Source: Deltaproteobacteria bacterium
GTDB lineage: Bacteria; Myxococcota_A; UBA9160; UBA4427
Direction: 5' to 3'
DNA: 64,000 nucleotides
Assembly: GCA_016713665.1 (NCBI GenBank)
Contig: JADJOR010000001.1
Span: 806,001-870,000, forward strand
How positions within the stretch are numbered: position 1 is the stretch's first letter; each line of letters starts with the position of its first letter. Position numbers and translations under genes: made by a program. The notes beneath the pieces are model-generated. The model was not told the DNA's origin. It made no database searches and was given only the letters and a program-made list of their open reading frames with translations. Positions 61,883 through 64,000 of the stretch are shown here, in pieces.

Positions 61883-62770
61883 ATGGGCCTTCCCAATCCC
61901 CCCGCCCTCGGCGCAAACGCCGTCCCGAAAGGCACCTTCGATGGCCAGACCGTCATCGTCACCGGCGGCGGGACCGGTCTCGGCAAGGCCATCGCCGTCG
62001 AGTTCGGCCGGGTCGGGGCGAAGGTCGCGATCCTCTCCCGCGGCGAAGGCCATCGCGAAGCGGGGCTCGCGGCCCTGCGCGAGGTCGGGGCGACCGCGAT
62101 CGCCGTCGCCTGCGACATCCGGGAGCCCGAGGCGGTCGCCCGGGCCTTCGACGAGGTGACGAGCCAGCTCGGCCTGCCCGACCACATCGTGAACAACGCC
62201 GCGGGCAACTTCCCGGTTCCGGCGGAGGACATGAGCCCGAACGCGTGGAAGACGGTGACCGACATCGTCCTGAACGGCACGTTCTACTGCTCGCGGGAAT
62301 TCGGCCGCCGCCACATCGTCTCGGGGACGCCCGGCTCGATCATCAACATCGGGGCGGCCTACGCCTGGACCGGCGGCCCGGGCTTCGCCCACTCGTCGGC
62401 GGCGAAGGCCGGCGTCAAGAACATGACCGAGACCCTCGCCGTCGAGTGGGGGCCCTACGGCATCCGCGTGAACGGCCTCGTCCCCGGCCTATTCCCCCAC
62501 GACGACGAGACGGCGAACATCCGCTCCGTCCCCGAGCGGCGGAAGAACGACGGCATGCGCTGCCCCGCCCATCGCGTCGGCTACCCCCACGAGCTCGGCT
62601 GGGCCGCGACCTTCCTCGCGTCGCCCTATGCCAGCTTCATCTCGGGCCATACCCTCGTCGTCGACGGCGCGAACTGGCAGCGGCGCGCGATGCTGATGCC
62701 CGAGTTCGTCCCGATCCGCGAGCAGATGGGCAAGGGTCCCTTCGATCCGAACCCGCCGAAGCGCGCCTAG
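61883..62770 (+). CDS. SDR, 2,4-dienoyl-CoA reductase-like
   Basis: 295 residues. TGGGTGLGKAIAVEFG cofactor loop, LSRGEGHREAGLAAL after beta-2 (Arg suggests NADPH), NNAAGNFPVPAEDMSPNAWKTV and YAWTGGPGFAHSSAAKAGV. The NNAAGNF segment and the missing active-site Tyr (HSSAAK in place of YxxxK) are hallmarks of 2,4-dienoyl-CoA reductases. These reduce conjugated intermediates of unsaturated fatty or sterol chains. The crotonase gene starts 26 bases after its stop. Confidence 0.82.
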   Translation: MGLPNPPALGANAVPKGTFDGQTVIVTGGGTGLGKAIAVEFGRVGAKVAILSRGEGHREAGLAALREVGATAIAVACDIREPEAVARAFDEVTSQLGLPDHIVNNAAGNFPVPAEDMSPNAWKTVTDIVLNGTFYCSREFGRRHIVSGTPGSIINIGAAYAWTGGPGFAHSSAAKAGVKNMTETLAVEWGPYGIRVNGLVPGLFPHDDETANIRSVPERRKNDGMRCPAHRVGYPHELGWAATFLASPYASFISGHTLVVDGANWQRRAMLMPEFVPIREQMGKGPFDPNPPKRA

Positions 62771-62796
62771 CCCCGAAGCAGCCGAGGAGCCCCGAC

Positions 62797-63606
62797 ATGA
62801 GCGAACGCCCCACCCTCTTCCGCCTCGAGCGCGACGGCGTCGTCGCGACGATCGTCCTCGACAATCCGGCCAAGCTGAACGCCTGGAGCTGGGAGTCGGC
62901 CCGCCAGGTCACGGCGATCGCCGACACGCTCCGCTTCGACGATTCGGTCCGCGTCGTGATCGTGCGCGCCGAGGGCCGGGCCTTCTGCGCCGGCGTCGAT
63001 CTCGGCATGCCCGAGGACCGCATCACCGGCCGCTCCCCCGCCGAGAAGGTCCGCAACTACTACGAGAAGTTCCGCTGGGTCCACGAGCGCTTCAAGGTCT
63101 TCGCCCATCTGCCGCAGCCCGTCCTGATGGCGATCCACGGCTACTGCCTCGGCGCGGGCCTCGAGGTCGCGATGATGGGCGACATCCGGATCGCCTCGGA
63201 CGACGCCCAGTTCGCGCTCCCCGAGCCCCGGGTCGGCGTCTCGATCGACGCCGGCGGCGACCTCCGCCTCGCCCACGAGATCGGCGCGGGCTGGACGAAG
63301 CTGCTCGCCATGACCGGCCGCCGGATCGACGCCCAGACGGCCCTGCGGATCGGGATCGTCCAGGAGGTCGTCCCGCGCGACCACCTGCTCGCCCACGTCC
63401 GCGCGCTGGCCGACGAGATCGCGAAGAACGCCCCGCTCGCCGTCCAGGGCATCAAACGGACGATCAACTTCCGCGCCGAGCAGGGCCTGACGGAGGCCAT
63501 GCAGTTCGAGGCGTCGAGCGCCGCGGTGCTCTTCACCTCCGACGACATGCAGCTCGGCTACAAGGCGATGGCGAAGAAGGAAGACGCGAGCTTCGAGGGC
63601 AAATGA
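62797..63606 (+). CDS. Enoyl-CoA hydratase
   Basis: 269 residues, ATG at 62797 after GAGGAG. LDNPAKLNAWSWESARQV, RAEGRAFCAGVDLGMPEDRI, IHGYCLGAGLEVAMMGDIRIAS and LPEPRVGVSIDAGGDLRLA. Both Glu are present (GLEVA and LPEPRVG). It forms an operon with the preceding SDR; the secreted-protein gene overlaps its stop by four bases (ATGA). Confidence 0.85.
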   Translation: MSERPTLFRLERDGVVATIVLDNPAKLNAWSWESARQVTAIADTLRFDDSVRVVIVRAEGRAFCAGVDLGMPEDRITGRSPAEKVRNYYEKFRWVHERFKVFAHLPQPVLMAIHGYCLGAGLEVAMMGDIRIASDDAQFALPEPRVGVSIDAGGDLRLAHEIGAGWTKLLAMTGRRIDAQTALRIGIVQEVVPRDHLLAHVRALADEIAKNAPLAVQGIKRTINFRAEQGLTEAMQFEASSAAVLFTSDDMQLGYKAMAKKEDASFEGK

Positions 63607-64000
63607 CGACGCGGCTGCGCTCCACGCTGTCGACCACGCGGCGGATCACGCTGCTGCTCACGCTGCTGGTCCTGCCCACGACGGCGGCGCCCCGCGCGAA
63701 CGCCACGGACGAAGCGCCGGGCGCGCTCGCCGCCGGGCGCATCAGCTTCGAGAGCTTCGAGGCGCGCCAGGTCGGCGGCCCCGACGCCGATGCCGGCCTC
63801 GGGGACTGGTTCCTCGGGAACGGCACGATCTGTGCGGCGATCTCCGATCCCGCCCACGAGAGCCCGCTCTCGCCCCGCGGCGGCGTGCTCATCGACCTCG
63901 GCCATTGCGGCCGGGCCGACGACCAGTGGGCGGTCTTCCAGCCGCTGCTCAATCTCGCCCAGAGCGAGATCGTCCCGATCGAGTCGATCCTCTCCGGACA
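63603..64000 (+). CDS. Secreted protein of unknown function (runs off the window)
   Basis: ATG at 63603 overlaps the crotonase stop (ATGA). The first 130 or so residues are visible. The N-terminus has Arg residues, a Leu-rich core (ITLLLTLLVLPTTAAPRA) and a likely cleavage near residue 35. The mature start (ISFESFEARQVGGPDADAGLGDWFLGNGTICAAISD) is not a family I recognise. The end is missing, so no function is offered. Coupling to the crotonase is probably only positional. Confidence 0.7.
   Translation, partial: MTTRLRSTLSTTRRITLLLTLLVLPTTAAPRANATDEAPGALAAGRISFESFEARQVGGPDADAGLGDWFLGNGTICAAISDPAHESPLSPRGGVLIDLGHCGRADDQWAVFQPLLNLAQSEIVPIESILSG

Noticed and set aside
1..64000. CRISPR arrays, rRNA, tRNA, insertion sequences or replication origins
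   Set aside because: None with supporting features was found.

Overview
The window is a high-GC (roughly two-thirds or more G+C) bacterial chromosome segment, almost fully coding. A Fis-type sigma-54 response regulator, PilZ protein, lipoprotein, TonB-dependent receptor and flagellin point to a flagellated Gram-negative (diderm) bacterium. The style (many acyl-CoA dehydrogenases, crotonases, SDRs and CaiB enzymes) suggests an uncultured member of the former Deltaproteobacteria (Myxococcota or a neighbouring phylum). The phylum is an inference; no rRNA or tRNA gene is present.

Region 1 (1-23,032) is mostly housekeeping: a lipoprotein cyclophilin, an unknown protein, a degenerate tyrosine-recombinase-like protein, a PilZ protein, a histidine kinase/NtrC-type pair, a glycine-rich RRM protein, topoisomerase I (frameshifted), a tandem pair of CrcB/Fluc fluoride channel subunits, a two-gene acyl-CoA carboxylase with an oversized biotin carboxylase, a lone small flagellin, and purL-purB.

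Region 2 (23,100-about 46,100) is the most notable part: a gene set matching, protein by protein, the actinobacterial pathway for the last two steroid rings (C/D rings, HIP pathway). It has ipdA, ipdB, ipdC, echA20, fadE31, a fadE32-like gene, a DUF35/thiolase-fold pair, fadA6, an SDR, another fadE, a MaoC hydratase, then on the other strand ipdF and fadE30, with a divergent fadD3-like CoA ligase. A TonB-dependent receptor lies just downstream of ipdF. A TetR regulator, a P450, a second CoA ligase, an MFS transporter and a ferredoxin-reductase-like flavoprotein follow.

Region 3 (about 48,600-64,000) carries an LLM flavoprotein, a decayed glutamate-racemase gene, a SnoaL-like protein, a CaiB CoA-transferase whose frame runs into a winged-helix gene, and a minus-strand operon (fadE29-like, alpha-methylacyl-CoA racemase, two MaoC/ChsH-like hydratase subunits, fadE28-like) that resembles the sterol side-chain (igr-type) operon. 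SDRs, a second carboxyltransferase, three crotonases and a truncated secreted protein end the window.

A shared near-palindromic 19-bp motif (ACGATACG-N3-CGTnnCGT) lies before ipdA, between fadE30 and fadD3, between tetR and the P450 gene, and (left half only well conserved) before the fadE29-like operon. It probably ties these units into one regulon, perhaps under the TetR protein encoded here. It does not look like the KstR or KstR2 operators. Three coding regions (topA, ipdA, fadE31) each lack a single G in a G/C-rich stretch, which looks more like sequencing error than gene decay; the racemase gene is truly broken.
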